From Armatimonadota bacterium (lineage in GTDB: Bacteria > Armatimonadota > Zipacnadia > JAUWAU01), in assembly GCA_030601885.1 (NCBI GenBank), contig JAUWAU010000010.1:62001-126000 (forward strand): a stretch of 64,000 nt of DNA, given 5' to 3'. Shown here piece by piece: positions 26,084-35,316 of the stretch. Position 1 is the first letter of the stretch. Each line of letters starts with the position of its first letter. The notes beneath the pieces are model-generated. The model was not told the origin of the DNA, made no database searches, and saw nothing but the letters and a program-made list of their open reading frames with translations. The translations under genes were made by a program, and so were the position numbers.

Positions 26084-27496
26084 ATTCTTTGGATCCGTCC
26101 CGTTGAGGTACTCCTCGAGGTTCGTGTAGCCGTCGCCGTCAGCGTCTGCCTGCTGATCTCCCGCACGCTCGGCGTTGAATCCATGCTTCGCTTCCCACGC
26201 ATCCGGCATGCCGTCGCTGTCCGTGTCCGGCGGCGCGACGCCCGGCTCCGGCGGCGCAAAGGGCGTGTCGTGGGTGCGATCCGGTGCGCCACACTCGCCC
26301 TTGCGGGCCCGAAACTCCCCCGCGAGTCGCAAATCCGTCTCGTCGTGCGGGAGAGCCCCCGCCTGAGCCAGTACCAGCTCCGGCACCCGCTCAGCGGTCA
26401 CCATCGTTACGGGCAGCGCGGGGAACGGCGCCGGCGCCCGAAACACTTCGGCCTTCCGGCCATACTGCTTGGCGACATCCTTGATGTCCGCCGAATACAC
26501 CCGCACCATGGACCACTGATTGCCGTCGGGAGCGAGGTGCGGCCCGATGTTGCCGTCCAGGTACACCTTCGTGCCGTCCTCCACGTCGGGAACGAACACG
26601 GCCGACTTGTGGGGCGACGTGCTGGGTCCTTGGACGTAGACGTTGCCGACGATGTTGGCATGGGCGCCCGAGTTAACTGTGGTGAAGGTCAGGCAATTGT
26701 AGATGAGGTTGTTGCGGATATCGAAGACGGGGTGGGCGACGAATCCCTCGGCGCGCCACTCTTCAGTGTTGCCGCCGCACAGGAGCGGATTGCGGGCGCC
26801 GTTTCCGGTGAAGAAGTTGTGATGCATGGCGATCCGATCCGCCCCACGCGCGACAAGCGCGCCCATGCTGTGGGAGCCTTTCTGGTGCTCGCCGCGGACC
26901 AGCCCTTCAGCGATGACGCAGTACTGTATGGTGATGTCGGTGGGATTGCGATAGAAGCCGATGTTCTCGTCGGTGGACCAACTGAGGGAGCAGTGGTCGA
27001 ACACCACGTGGTGCACGCCGTTGTAGAGGCCCAGGCAATCGTCGCTGCTATCGCGGAACCGCACGTGCCGGATCACGACGTCGTGCACACCGTTGTCCAG
27101 GACGAAGGGCCGGCCCGAGATGCAGATGCCGCCGCCGGGCGCCGACTGGCCGGCGATGGTCACGAAGGAATAGGGATTGTCGCCATCGTCCGGATTCCAG
27201 CCTCCGCCGAGCGACAGCGTGCTCTGGAGCTTGATGACGCCGCTGACGCCGAACACGATGGTCCGCGCCCCACGGGTCTCGAGCGCGGCGCGCAACGTCC
27301 CCGGGCCGCTGTCGGCGAGGCTGGTCACGTATATGACGTTGCCGCCACGTCCGCCTGGCGTCGTGCTGCCCCAGCCCTCGGCGCCGGGGAAGGCGGGCAG
27401 CTCGGCCGCAGAGCACGAGCACCCGAGAGTAGTTGAGAGTGCGACCGACACCAGTAGCATCACCAGGGCGTTCCTGGACGTCTGCAGTGCTCGCAT
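26069..27496 (-). CDS. Secreted pectate-lyase-like protein (PL1 type) with calcium-repeat tail
   Basis: A 475-residue secreted protein with a hydrophobic signal (about residues 10-32). The catalytic beta-helix begins PAFPGAEGWGSTTPGGRGG and has the family marks VIYVTSLADSGPGTLRAAL, VIRHVRFRDSSDD, FDHCSLSWSTDENI and HHNFFTGNGARNPLL. These match polysaccharide lyase family 1-like proteins that cleave pectate by calcium-assisted beta-elimination. The last about 50 residues hold DTDSDGMPDAWEAKHG and DADGDGYTNLEEYLNG, thrombospondin-type-3/EF-hand calcium repeats that may anchor or stabilise it. The exact substrate is uncertain. Confidence 0.85.
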   Translation of the reverse strand: MRALQTSRNALVMLLVSVALSTTLGCSCSAAELPAFPGAEGWGSTTPGGRGGNVIYVTSLADSGPGTLRAALETRGARTIVFGVSGVIKLQSTLSLGGGWNPDDGDNPYSFVTIAGQSAPGGGICISGRPFVLDNGVHDVVIRHVRFRDSSDDCLGLYNGVHHVVFDHCSLSWSTDENIGFYRNPTDITIQYCVIAEGLVRGEHQKGSHSMGALVARGADRIAMHHNFFTGNGARNPLLCGGNTEEWRAEGFVAHPVFDIRNNLIYNCLTFTTVNSGAHANIVGNVYVQGPSTSPHKSAVFVPDVEDGTKVYLDGNIGPHLAPDGNQWSMVRVYSADIKDVAKQYGRKAEVFRAPAPFPALPVTMVTAERVPELVLAQAGALPHDETDLRLAGEFRARKGECGAPDRTHDTPFAPPEPGVAPPDTDSDGMPDAWEAKHGFNAERAGDQQADADGDGYTNLEEYLNGTDPKNRPGT

Positions 27497-27519
27497 TGGG
27501 CAGTCCCTCCTGAGTTGGC

Positions 27520-27948
27520 CTACGAGTTCCCGGTTGGCTGGGCGTCCTCCTGATCTCCGAGCAACGATGACAGCGCCTCGCGCACAGCGGCAACAAACGC
27601 TTCGGCATCGTCTAGATGCTGTCGTACCTCCTCAGGCTTCAGGTCGATGAAGTCCTGGTAGTCCGAGCGCAGCCGCAGGCGGAACATGGCGTTGAGCGCT
27701 CGGCCGTGCTCGCCGCCGACCACGCCTGTGCGTACGAAGTGCTGACCGAAGAGCGACAGAACACCCGAATGCTTGGGGCTGTCCAGTTCCTTGGTCGCCA
27801 GCAAAGCACGGGCGGCGTAGAAGGCGGCGTAGTACGCCCGGTTTAGCGTTCCGCGGAGATGCCCCCCCGAAGCAAGCGCTTTGGCTTCGCGCAGTGTCTC
27901 CTCCGCCTGCTCGAGTCGTCGCTCGGCCAGCACCAGGTTGGGGTCCAT
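27520..27948 (-). CDS. HEPN-domain protein (toxin partner of the MNT gene)
   Basis: A 142-residue four-helix HEPN protein of the UPF0332 type. The core motif is NRAYYAAFYAARALL, with Arg37 followed six residues later by Tyr44 where RNase-type HEPN toxins have histidine (R-x4-6-H). The ATG at 27948 shares one base with the MNT stop (TGATG), showing tight coupling. An in-frame start further upstream would be read within the MNT gene and is unlikely. HEPN/MNT pairs act as toxin-antitoxin systems in which the MNT protein modifies the toxin. Without the histidine this copy may be inactive as an RNase. Confidence 0.82.
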   Translation of the reverse strand: MDPNLVLAERRLEQAEETLREAKALASGGHLRGTLNRAYYAAFYAARALLATKELDSPKHSGVLSLFGQHFVRTGVVGGEHGRALNAMFRLRLRSDYQDFIDLKPEEVRQHLDDAEAFVAAVREALSSLLGDQEDAQPTGNS

Positions 27949-28289
27949 CAGAGCCGCAGCCCTTCGCGCTCGACGTTCTTGTAGAACAGCGTGACGTGCG
28001 TGACCGGGTCGTTCCACCGCTCAACCGTCTCGAACACAGTCATCGTCACGGTTACATTGGCCAAGTCCAGGTCATACGAGATCTCCGAGAAGTCCTCTTT
28101 CTCCTCGCGTGTCAGCGTCTCGGTGACCAGGATAAACAGGTCGATATCCGACTCCGGATCCGAATCGCCGCGCGCCTTCGATCCGAATAGGCGCACCGCG
28201 ACGAGCCGATCCCCCAGCCGTTCGCGCGCCCACTCCACGACTCCGCGAACGGTGCGCTCCTCGTTTGGCTGCAAGCCGGCCAATGCCAT
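27948..28289 (-). CDS. Minimal nucleotidyltransferase (MNT antitoxin)
   Basis: A 113-residue protein with the nucleotidyltransferase signature GSKARGDSDPESDIDLFIL (residues 36-54): GSxxRG, then Asp48 and Asp50 for metal binding. A third acidic residue probably comes from YDLDLANVTVT. It ends one base inside the HEPN start. In characterised pairs this enzyme adds AMP to the HEPN toxin and neutralises it. Confidence 0.88.
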   Translation of the reverse strand: MALAGLQPNEERTVRGVVEWARERLGDRLVAVRLFGSKARGDSDPESDIDLFILVTETLTREEKEDFSEISYDLDLANVTVTMTVFETVERWNDPVTHVTLFYKNVEREGLRL

Positions 28290-28376
28290 CTCGTTCGACG
28301 CCCCCGGCGGGTAGGTAGGCCTCTATTGTACACTCAATCCGTGTTTGCGCAAGGCTGCGCGGCCCAGTCAAGCGGG

Positions 28377-29534
28377 CTATTTCCGGCGACGCGGCCTCGC
28401 GCCGGCGATCCCCTTGGCCATGCTATTGAGCTTCGCCTGCTGCACGCGCCTCGGGCCAGGCAGCTCATCCGGGCCGATGACCATGTCGGGCCGCGGGATG
28501 CGCTCCTCCACCGGGAGCATGGGCTGGAACTCGTAGTGCGGCTCCATCTGGTACCAGTAGGCAACCGACGAATAGTCGTTGCTGTGCGTGTTGGCGTGCC
28601 CATGCTCGATGGAGGCGCGCAGGGACTCGTCGAAGATCACCGGATCGCAGACGTGATAGCGGTATACCGTGATGCGCTCGTTGTAGTTGAAGAACGTCCC
28701 GGGCTTGTGATACGAAACGCCGTTGTAGATGAACGCATTCTGCGGCTGCATACCCCAGGCGTGAGCGAAGTAGTCCTCGCTGCCGGTGCCGTGCATGTCC
28801 GGGGGCCACTTCTGCCCGTCGATCATGAACATGTCGTCGCCCTCGCCCCACCAGCCGCCACAGAGGTTGTGCACGCTCATGTTGACGCCGACGAAGTGCC
28901 CGCGGCCCTTGGCCTCGAGCCACAGGTAGTTGTGCTTGTCGGTGAGGTTGACAGCGGGGCCGCCGGACTTATGGCGCTCGGGCTGCTGCCCGCGAGTCGT
29001 GGGCACAGCGCCCTGGCACGGATTATTCCGGCGCCACTTGGCGTGGAACCGGCCGTGATCGTCCGGCGCGCCGGGGAGCTCCTCGTAGTCGATGTAGTAG
29101 TAGAAGGAGCGCACGGGAGCATCGCATTCGTTCACCACTTCGAGCTTCGCGCCATCGCCGAAGGGCATGGGGAAATAGCAGTTCATCGCCGCCCGCTTCT
29201 CCTGCCTGATGTGCGCCGACATGTTGAGCACGGCGCAGGAGTACGAGTTGACCACGCCGTGGCCCACGCCGAAGAAGTCGCCGATGGGCGAATCAACGCT
29301 GGGCTGCTCCTCCCCATCCCAGTAGGCGCGAAGCAGGAGTTTGCGCAGGTACCACTCGTCTTCACAGGCGATGGTGACCCAGATGTGCCGGATGCAGCCC
29401 GGGCCTTTGATCTCGCCGATGGTGGCTGTTTCACCCGTCTCGATGAGCAGCGCGTCGCGATTCCGGCCGGTCGTGTCCCAACTGGATATCCGCTTGCACC
29501 GACCCTCTCGCAGCAGCGACAGATTCTCGAGCAT
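28377..29534 (-). CDS. DUF2961 / GH172-like glycoside hydrolase
   Basis: A 385-residue protein of the DUF2961 family, which includes GH172 difructose-dianhydride and fructofuranosidase/arabinofuranosidase enzymes. The family marks are WYLRKLLLRAYWDGEEQPSV, DSPIGDFFGVGHG and HGTGSEDYFAHAWG, the last holding a conserved acidic pair. There is no signal peptide, so it is probably cytoplasmic. The ATG at 29534 has GGGAGGG upstream. It fits a general role in releasing pentose or fructose units; the linkage cannot be told. Confidence 0.82.
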   Translation of the reverse strand: MLENLSLLREGRCKRISSWDTTGRNRDALLIETGETATIGEIKGPGCIRHIWVTIACEDEWYLRKLLLRAYWDGEEQPSVDSPIGDFFGVGHGVVNSYSCAVLNMSAHIRQEKRAAMNCYFPMPFGDGAKLEVVNECDAPVRSFYYYIDYEELPGAPDDHGRFHAKWRRNNPCQGAVPTTRGQQPERHKSGGPAVNLTDKHNYLWLEAKGRGHFVGVNMSVHNLCGGWWGEGDDMFMIDGQKWPPDMHGTGSEDYFAHAWGMQPQNAFIYNGVSYHKPGTFFNYNERITVYRYHVCDPVIFDESLRASIEHGHANTHSNDYSSVAYWYQMEPHYEFQPMLPVEERIPRPDMVIGPDELPGPRRVQQAKLNSMAKGIAGARPRRRK

Positions 29535-29850
29535 GGTCACGCCCTCCCTTTTTCTTTGCTCCCGGCTTCCCGCCGAGCCAGCGTTGTTTCCGTTAATCCG
29601 GAATGGGCGCGGCACCGGTGGGGCCGTTCGGCGCCGGTGCCCATGAGCCATCCAGTCGCCGCCTTTGCACTAGCAGTTCCCTCGACACAGGGCCTTCTGC
29701 GGCCTCCATTCGGCACGACTCTCTCATGCTCCTGCAACCTCGTGGAGCCAGCACCACTCACATGGCCCGCTTGCGTCCACCATGATTCCGAGTTGGCCTT
29801 GCGCGCTGGTGAGTTTCAGGTATAATGCTACACAGGGGGAACAACATGGG
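29535..29850. other. 316-base divergent intergenic region
   Basis: It separates the leftward GH172-like gene from a rightward membrane-protein gene and contains the promoter listed at 29799-29826. I see no gene inside it. Confidence 0.5.
29799..29826 (+). promoter_or_regulatory. Sigma-70-like promoter with perfect -10
   Basis: TTGCGC (-35, 29799-29804) and TATAAT (-10, 29821-29826) are 16 bases apart. The transcript would start near 29833, just before AGGGGGAA, leaving almost no leader before the GTG at 29851. Confidence 0.5.
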
Positions 29851-30465
29851 GTGACCGAGTACATCGAAGCCCGCCGCGCCGAGGCGGTCCTTACGCGGTT
29901 CAGGGATGTGGCGGAGAGCTACCTGGCGGCGAAGCCCCGGGACCCGCGCGGTCTGTCCGACATGGGCTACTGGACGGACGCTCCGGAAACGCAGGAGTCG
30001 CAAGCCCGGCGGGACGAGCTGGAACACATACTCGCCGGGGCCAAGGCAGCGGCAGACTTCGTGGGAGCCGAAGCCCGCTTTGTCTCTTACCCTCCCACAC
30101 GCGTCGGCGGCACGCCGCTGAATGTGCATTGGTTTGATGCGGTCCTTGACCCCGATGTGGGTCACCTCCCCGTCGCGCCGGGCAGGGCCATGGGATGGGT
30201 CAAGCGGGCAGTGGGCGCGGCTGTGGAGAAGAGACGCAGTGCTTTCGCTAGGCTGGTGTCGCCATGGTGGTGGATCATAGACTGGCCCGCAGCGATTCTG
30301 CGGCTGCCTTTCCTCATACTGAGGGTGGCCGGTCTGTCCCCCAAGGTCGAGGAGCACTTGGCGGCGCAGATCTTAAAGGCCCTTTTCCTCGCTGCCATAC
30401 TGTGGGTGGCCGCTGCCAAGGGTCTCAGTATCACCCTCAGCGACCTCATCGGCTTCCTGAAGTAG
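29851..30465 (+). CDS. Hypothetical membrane protein
   Basis: A 204-residue protein that I do not recognise. The first about 130 residues are soluble, starting VTEYIEARRAEAVLTRFRDVAESYLAAKP. Two hydrophobic segments follow (about 137-157 and 175-195), and it ends LSDLIGFLK. I chose the GTG at 29851 because AGGGGGA lies 12-18 bases upstream; an ATG further upstream lies before the promoter. It seems to be a single-gene transcript between two unrelated regions. Confidence 0.6.
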   Translation: MTEYIEARRAEAVLTRFRDVAESYLAAKPRDPRGLSDMGYWTDAPETQESQARRDELEHILAGAKAAADFVGAEARFVSYPPTRVGGTPLNVHWFDAVLDPDVGHLPVAPGRAMGWVKRAVGAAVEKRRSAFARLVSPWWWIIDWPAAILRLPFLILRVAGLSPKVEEHLAAQILKALFLAAILWVAAAKGLSITLSDLIGFLK

Positions 30466-31061
30466 CGCCACGCTCCGGCGACGCTCCTGGGTTTCTGCTC
30501 CCGGCTGGGCACGCTTAGCGGAGCTCGAGTCCCCGGAATTCCAAGCCAGTTTTGCCATGAATGTCTCGTCGCGCCCGACCGCGGACCTCCAGACCTGGAT
30601 GGGAAGAAGGTCGTTGAGCGAGTAACGCCACGCGTGCCGCCAGGATGGGACGGTTACCCGCTGCCGAGCGGGAATCTCCGTTTCCCCCTTGACAGATACC
30701 TAGCATGAATGTCCCCGGAATTGCCGGAATTCCCGCATCAAGCCCAGTCCGGTACGGGTGGGGGAGGGCCAGGGCGGGGTCGATTCTCCCACCCGGGGGG
30801 AGCCCTCAGGCACGTGCCCGGCAGCATGCGGACAATTCGCACACCCACCCTCCGACCAAGGAATTCGCCCATCCTCGCGGAAGCGGGACAAGCAGACCAA
30901 GCGAGGCGTCGGAACTCCATGGACGCGTTGCGGGACAGCTACGATGGACCCAAGCAGATTCGCACAACTGGTTATAGCCACAGAGCGCCGACGTCGTTTC
31001 GATCACCGGCCGGGAGCTTCTCCCACCGCAGCGTTCGCCTCACGCGAAGGAAGCCATCACC
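30466..31061. other. 596-base intergenic region with short repeats
   Basis: No convincing gene. GTCCCCGGAATT occurs at 30529-30540 and again at 30711-30722, the second followed by GCCGGAATTC. GGGTGGGGGAG (30756-30766) can pair with CTCCCACCC (30786-30794). A TTGACA at 30689 has no matching -10. The composition suggests decayed repeat or mobile-element debris. Confidence 0.45.
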
Positions 31062-32111
31062 ATGAAAGACCCTGAGACCAGCGTCGTCATTAACCGACTC
31101 ACGCATTCGGCCCGCCACGACAAACACGCCTACTACGATGTGTGCCCGTGGAGCCCGGACGGGAAGAGGATCGTCTTCTCCTCCGCACTCCCTGGCGAGC
31201 GCACATCGCAGATCTTCGTCATGGATGCCGACGGGTCGAACATGCAGGTGGTGGCCGACGACGGGACCTTCGGCATGCACACGGGCGCGTTTACGCAGTG
31301 GGGCGCGGACGGGGAGACGGTTTACTACACGACGCGAACGGATGATGGCGCGGCGCTGGCATGTGTCAGCCTCAGGACCCGTGACAAGAAGATCCTGAGC
31401 AAGCCATCGCGGATGATCAGCCCCGACGGCAAGCACTCGCTGTTTCTGGAGGGGGACACCACCGGTGGCTTGGGCATCATGAACACCGACGGGACCGACG
31501 CCCACATCATCGTGAAGTGGGACGACGCCATAGCCCTGAGCCCGTCGCAGGAGGAGATCAAGAAGAAGCCGCCGCGATTCACCAACTGCAAGTGGTCGCC
31601 CAACGGCGACCGGATTCTCTTCGGCATCACGAACGAGTACATGCGGCCACGCACCGTTAAGGAGCTCTTCACCGTCAATCCCGACGGGAGCGATCTGCGG
31701 TGGCTTTGTCCCTATGAGCACCATCACATCTGGTCGCGGGACGGCAGCCAGGTGCTGTTCAACGGCAAGGGAGGCATGATGCTGATTAACGCCGACGGCA
31801 CGGGTCTGCACCAAGTCTGTGATCTCAGCGTCGGACACCCGAGTTTCAGCCCCGACGGCCGCTTCATCGTAACGGATTCGTATCGGGGGAAGCTGCCCGC
31901 CTGCCTGGTGCTGATCAACGCGGCGACCGGGGAGTATCGCAAGCTGGTGAACGTCCCCACGACCCTTGGATTCACCCACCAGGGCACCCACCCGCATCCC
32001 TGCTGGAGCCCGGACGGGTCGCAGATTCTCTACGACTCCGACCAGTCCGGCACGTGCCAGATCTACGTGCTCGACGTGCCCGAATGGGACAGACTGCCGG
32101 AAACGCAGTGA
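31062..32111 (+). CDS. PD40/TolB-like beta-propeller, similar to oligogalacturonate lyase
   Basis: A 349-residue protein made of PD40-type propeller blades: WSPDGKRIVFSSALPG, FVMDADGSNM, WSPNGDRILFG, FSPDGRFIVT and CWSPDGSQILYDSDQSG. It lacks a signal peptide. The blade pattern and the HPHPCWSPDG end resemble PL22 oligogalacturonate lyases, which act in the cytoplasm on unsaturated galacturonate oligomers. It heads a rightward run with an oxidoreductase and an esterase. A non-enzymatic propeller is possible. Confidence 0.65.
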   Translation: MKDPETSVVINRLTHSARHDKHAYYDVCPWSPDGKRIVFSSALPGERTSQIFVMDADGSNMQVVADDGTFGMHTGAFTQWGADGETVYYTTRTDDGAALACVSLRTRDKKILSKPSRMISPDGKHSLFLEGDTTGGLGIMNTDGTDAHIIVKWDDAIALSPSQEEIKKKPPRFTNCKWSPNGDRILFGITNEYMRPRTVKELFTVNPDGSDLRWLCPYEHHHIWSRDGSQVLFNGKGGMMLINADGTGLHQVCDLSVGHPSFSPDGRFIVTDSYRGKLPACLVLINAATGEYRKLVNVPTTLGFTHQGTHPHPCWSPDGSQILYDSDQSGTCQIYVLDVPEWDRLPETQ

Positions 32112-32153
32112 GCGCCGGACGGCCAGCAGGCGAACGAAAAGGGGAAGGCACTC

Positions 32154-33242
32154 ATGGCAAAGGCCACGTGGAACCTCGGCATCGTCGGCTTGCGACGGGG
32201 GCGGGGCTTCGTCCGGGTGTTTGACGCTCATCCTCGCGTCGAAGTGGCCGCCCTGTGCGACGTGGACGAGGAGCGCCTCGCCGAGACCGGCGAAGCCTTC
32301 GAGTTGCCCGAGGACCGCCTCTACACCGATTTCGATAGCTTCCTCGATGCGCCCATCGACATCGTGATGATCGCGACTCCCATCGGCTTCCATGCCGAGC
32401 AGACCATCAAATCCGTGGAGAGTGGAAAGCACGTACTGTGCGAACAGACGGCGGCCTATACGATCGAGGACTGCCAACGAATCGTGGATGCCGTGAAGCG
32501 CACCGGCATAGCGTACATGATGGCGGAGAACTACACCTACTACCACTACATCCGAGAGTGGCAGAAGCTCATCGAGCAGGGCAAGCTGGGGGAGATCTTT
32601 TACGCGGAGGGCGAGTACGTCCACGAGATCGTTGACCTGCTCTTTGATGAAGAGACCGGAACGTACTTCTGGCGCCATGAGCGCCCGCCGATCTGGTACT
32701 GCGCGCACTGCCTGGGCCCCCTGCTGACGCTCATGGACGATCGGATCGTCAAGGCCTGTGGCAGCCACTCCGGGTTCCACCGGATGCCCGAGCAGAAGGA
32801 GCATCTCGGCTTCTTGGACATGGAAGCCGGGTTGTTCCGCACGCAGAAAGGCGCCCTCATCAAGATACTGCGCAGCCAGGTGGCGCCGCGACACCCGACC
32901 CTGGTCTGGTACTGCCTCTACGGCACGAGGGGCCAGATCGAAAACGGACGGGCCGGCGGAGACGGCCTGCTGTACATCGAGGGCGAAATGTCGCAGAAGG
33001 AGGGCGGCAGGGCGATCAAGTGCTCCACCATCGACCCGGCGGCGCCCGAGGAGGCGCGCGCGGGTGGCCATGGGACCTCCGAGTACTACATGATCCGCGA
33101 TTTTCTCGACGCGCTCGACAACAACACCCGACCGCCCATCGACGTGATGCGATCCATGGATTTCACCGTGCCCGGCATCGTTGCCCACGAGTCGGCCATG
33201 AGCGACGGCAACTGGCGCGACGTGCCTCTCTTTGATTGGTGA
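32154..33242 (+). CDS. Gfo/Idh/MocA-family oxidoreductase with altered catalytic motif
   Basis: A 362-residue cytoplasmic protein with an N-terminal NAD(P)-binding domain (NLGIVGLRRGRGFVRVF) and a C-terminal Gfo/Idh beta domain. The family motif EKP, whose lysine is catalytic, reads CEQTAAYTIEDC here, so lysine and proline are both replaced. The MMAENYTYYHYIREW stretch and downstream parts are otherwise intact. It lies 42 bases after the propeller gene and just ahead of the esterase, so it may act on an intermediate of the same pathway. Whether it is a dehydrogenase or a variant enzyme, such as a lyase, is open. Confidence 0.8.
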   Translation: MAKATWNLGIVGLRRGRGFVRVFDAHPRVEVAALCDVDEERLAETGEAFELPEDRLYTDFDSFLDAPIDIVMIATPIGFHAEQTIKSVESGKHVLCEQTAAYTIEDCQRIVDAVKRTGIAYMMAENYTYYHYIREWQKLIEQGKLGEIFYAEGEYVHEIVDLLFDEETGTYFWRHERPPIWYCAHCLGPLLTLMDDRIVKACGSHSGFHRMPEQKEHLGFLDMEAGLFRTQKGALIKILRSQVAPRHPTLVWYCLYGTRGQIENGRAGGDGLLYIEGEMSQKEGGRAIKCSTIDPAAPEEARAGGHGTSEYYMIRDFLDALDNNTRPPIDVMRSMDFTVPGIVAHESAMSDGNWRDVPLFDW

Positions 33243-33282
33243 TGGCGCACCCACGACCGGCCTCACGACAGGAGGAAAAGCA

Positions 33283-35301
33283 GTGGCCACGCTTGATCTG
33301 CTCGAGGAATTGAACGTCCTTCCGCAGCCGCACACCAAGATGCTCGAGGACCACATGGCTCGTCAGGGCGACGAGCTCCTGCGGCAGCATCCATACCCAC
33401 AGACGCTCGAGCAATGGCAGCGTCAGCGGGCGACCATCCGCGAGCGGCTCATAGAGTCGCTCGGTGGGCTCTCGGAGGAGAAGTGCGACCTCAACCCCCG
33501 CCTCACCGGGACCGTGGAGCGCGACGGGTACAGAGTTGAGAAAGTGCTCCTTGAGACGCGCCCGAACTGGTACGCGGGCGTGAACGTGTATTTGCCCGCC
33601 GACATGGACAGCCCGGCGCCAGGAATACTGTGCCCGCACGGACACTGGAACCCGGGCAAGATCTCCCCCCACGTGCAGGCCCGCTGCGCCACGTTGGCCC
33701 GCCGGGGGTACGTGGCGCTGGCGCTCGATATGGTCGGCTATGGCGAGCGGGAGTTCATGGAGCACCGGCCCACCTTCTATCTGTTCGCCGCCGGCTGGAC
33801 GCTGGCCGGCCTGCTGACATGGGACAACATGCGGGCGATTGACTATCTGTGCTCGCGCCCCGAGGTGGACGGCGAGCGCATCGGATGCACCGGCGCCTCC
33901 GGCGGGGGCAATCAGACCACGTACGTATCCGCCCTCGACGATCGCATCAAGGCGGCCGTGCCGGTGTGTTCCGTGGAGGTGTACCAGGACTACTTCCGCA
34001 AGGGCCACTGCACGTGCGAGACCGTGCCTGGCGTCGTGACCTACGCCGACCAGCCGCACATCCTCGGCCTCGTGGCGCCGCGGGCCCTCCTGCTCCTGAA
34101 CGGCATCCTGGACGGCGGCTTTCCCATCATGCGGGCCCGCGAGGCGTACGACCGACTCTTAGAGATCTACAAGCTGTACGACCCGGAGAGTCTGGGACTG
34201 GCGGAGATCTATACCCCGCACGGCTACGAGCGTCGGATGCGCGAGGCCGCCTGCGGCTGGTTTGACCGATGGCTCAAGGGCGGGGAGCCGAAGGAGGTAG
34301 TCGAGGAGCACGTCTGGGTGGAGCACGATCGTTCCGATACGCTGCTTGTCGGAGGCAGAGAGGGCCTGGCGAGCGAGAAGGCTGTGACCATCCCGAGGCT
34401 GTACGACCGGCTGGCGGCGGAGGCGATAGACCAGGCGCGCAAGAGCGCGAAGGGGGCGTCCGTCTCATCGAGGAGGGCCGTCATTGAGAGCGCCTTCGGC
34501 GGCTTCCCCTCCGGTGACACCCCGCTGCAGCCCCAGATCGTGGACACCATCGAACGCGAGGACTGCGCCATCGAGAAGCTGGCATTCCGGGGCGAGCGCG
34601 ACATCATCATCCCGTGCCTGCTGCTGCGCGCGAGGCCGGCTCAGCGTCCGCAGCCGGCCTGCGTCTTCCTGTCGCCCGACGGCAAGTCGGTGGCCGCGCG
34701 CCGGTGGGACGTCTGGCAGATGCTCAGAGCCGGCTGGACCGTGCTCGCAGCGGACCTTCGCGGCGTGGGCGAGACTAGCGGCGGAGCACGCGGGGAGCAG
34801 TGGGCACTCATTCGCGGCTTCACGCTCGGCCGGCACATCTTCGGCCAGCGCGTGTGGGACGTGATGCGGTGCATCGAGTACCTCGAGAGCCGCGACGACA
34901 TCGTAAGTGACCGCATCTGCGTGTGGGGCGAGGAAGAGAGCGCTCTCCTGGCACTGTACGCCGCCGCGATGGACGATCGGGTGGCCGGGGCAGCCTGCGA
35001 CGCCATGCTCAGCACGTATCGGTCCGATTCGGGCTTCGTGCAGCCGCCGACGCTCTTTCCGCGGAACATCCTGAAGGCCGGCGACGTCGCCGACGTGGCG
35101 GCGCTCGTGGCCCCCCGGCCGCTTCTCATCGCCAACGCCGTAGATCCTTCCGGCGACAGGCTCACCGAAGACGAGCTCCCGGCGACGTTCGAGCCCACGA
35201 CGCAGGCCTACCGGGACGCCGACGCGGCGGCGAGCCTTCGCTTGGTCGTTGATTCATCGGAGGCGGCAGCGAGGGCCATCGTTGAACACCTGGGCGAGTG
35301 A
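33283..35301 (+). CDS. Two-domain alpha/beta hydrolase, acetyl-xylan-esterase-like
   Basis: A 672-residue protein with two alpha/beta-hydrolase halves. The first (about residues 1-390) has LCPHGHWNPG, DMVGYGER and the nucleophile elbow CTGASGGGNQTT, and resembles acetyl xylan esterases. The second (about 400-670) has CVFLSPDGKSVAARRW, VLAADLRGVGETSG and an elbow-like VWGEEESALL in which the serine position is glutamate, so this half may be inactive. There is no signal peptide. The GTG at 33283 has AGGAGG upstream; a longer start is less likely. It probably removes acetyl or similar esters from plant or algal oligosaccharides. Confidence 0.75.
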   Translation: MATLDLLEELNVLPQPHTKMLEDHMARQGDELLRQHPYPQTLEQWQRQRATIRERLIESLGGLSEEKCDLNPRLTGTVERDGYRVEKVLLETRPNWYAGVNVYLPADMDSPAPGILCPHGHWNPGKISPHVQARCATLARRGYVALALDMVGYGEREFMEHRPTFYLFAAGWTLAGLLTWDNMRAIDYLCSRPEVDGERIGCTGASGGGNQTTYVSALDDRIKAAVPVCSVEVYQDYFRKGHCTCETVPGVVTYADQPHILGLVAPRALLLLNGILDGGFPIMRAREAYDRLLEIYKLYDPESLGLAEIYTPHGYERRMREAACGWFDRWLKGGEPKEVVEEHVWVEHDRSDTLLVGGREGLASEKAVTIPRLYDRLAAEAIDQARKSAKGASVSSRRAVIESAFGGFPSGDTPLQPQIVDTIEREDCAIEKLAFRGERDIIIPCLLLRARPAQRPQPACVFLSPDGKSVAARRWDVWQMLRAGWTVLAADLRGVGETSGGARGEQWALIRGFTLGRHIFGQRVWDVMRCIEYLESRDDIVSDRICVWGEEESALLALYAAAMDDRVAGAACDAMLSTYRSDSGFVQPPTLFPRNILKAGDVADVAALVAPRPLLIANAVDPSGDRLTEDELPATFEPTTQAYRDADAAASLRLVVDSSEAAARAIVEHLGE

Positions 35302-35316
35302 GCTATTAACGCGGTG

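Noticed and set aside
30689..30694. TTGACA resembling a -35 box
   Set aside because: No acceptable -10 sequence lies 15-19 bases downstream.
30972..33356. Long minus-strand open frame opposite the propeller and oxidoreductase genes
   Set aside because: It is antisense to two clear genes with recognised motifs and lacks any domain.
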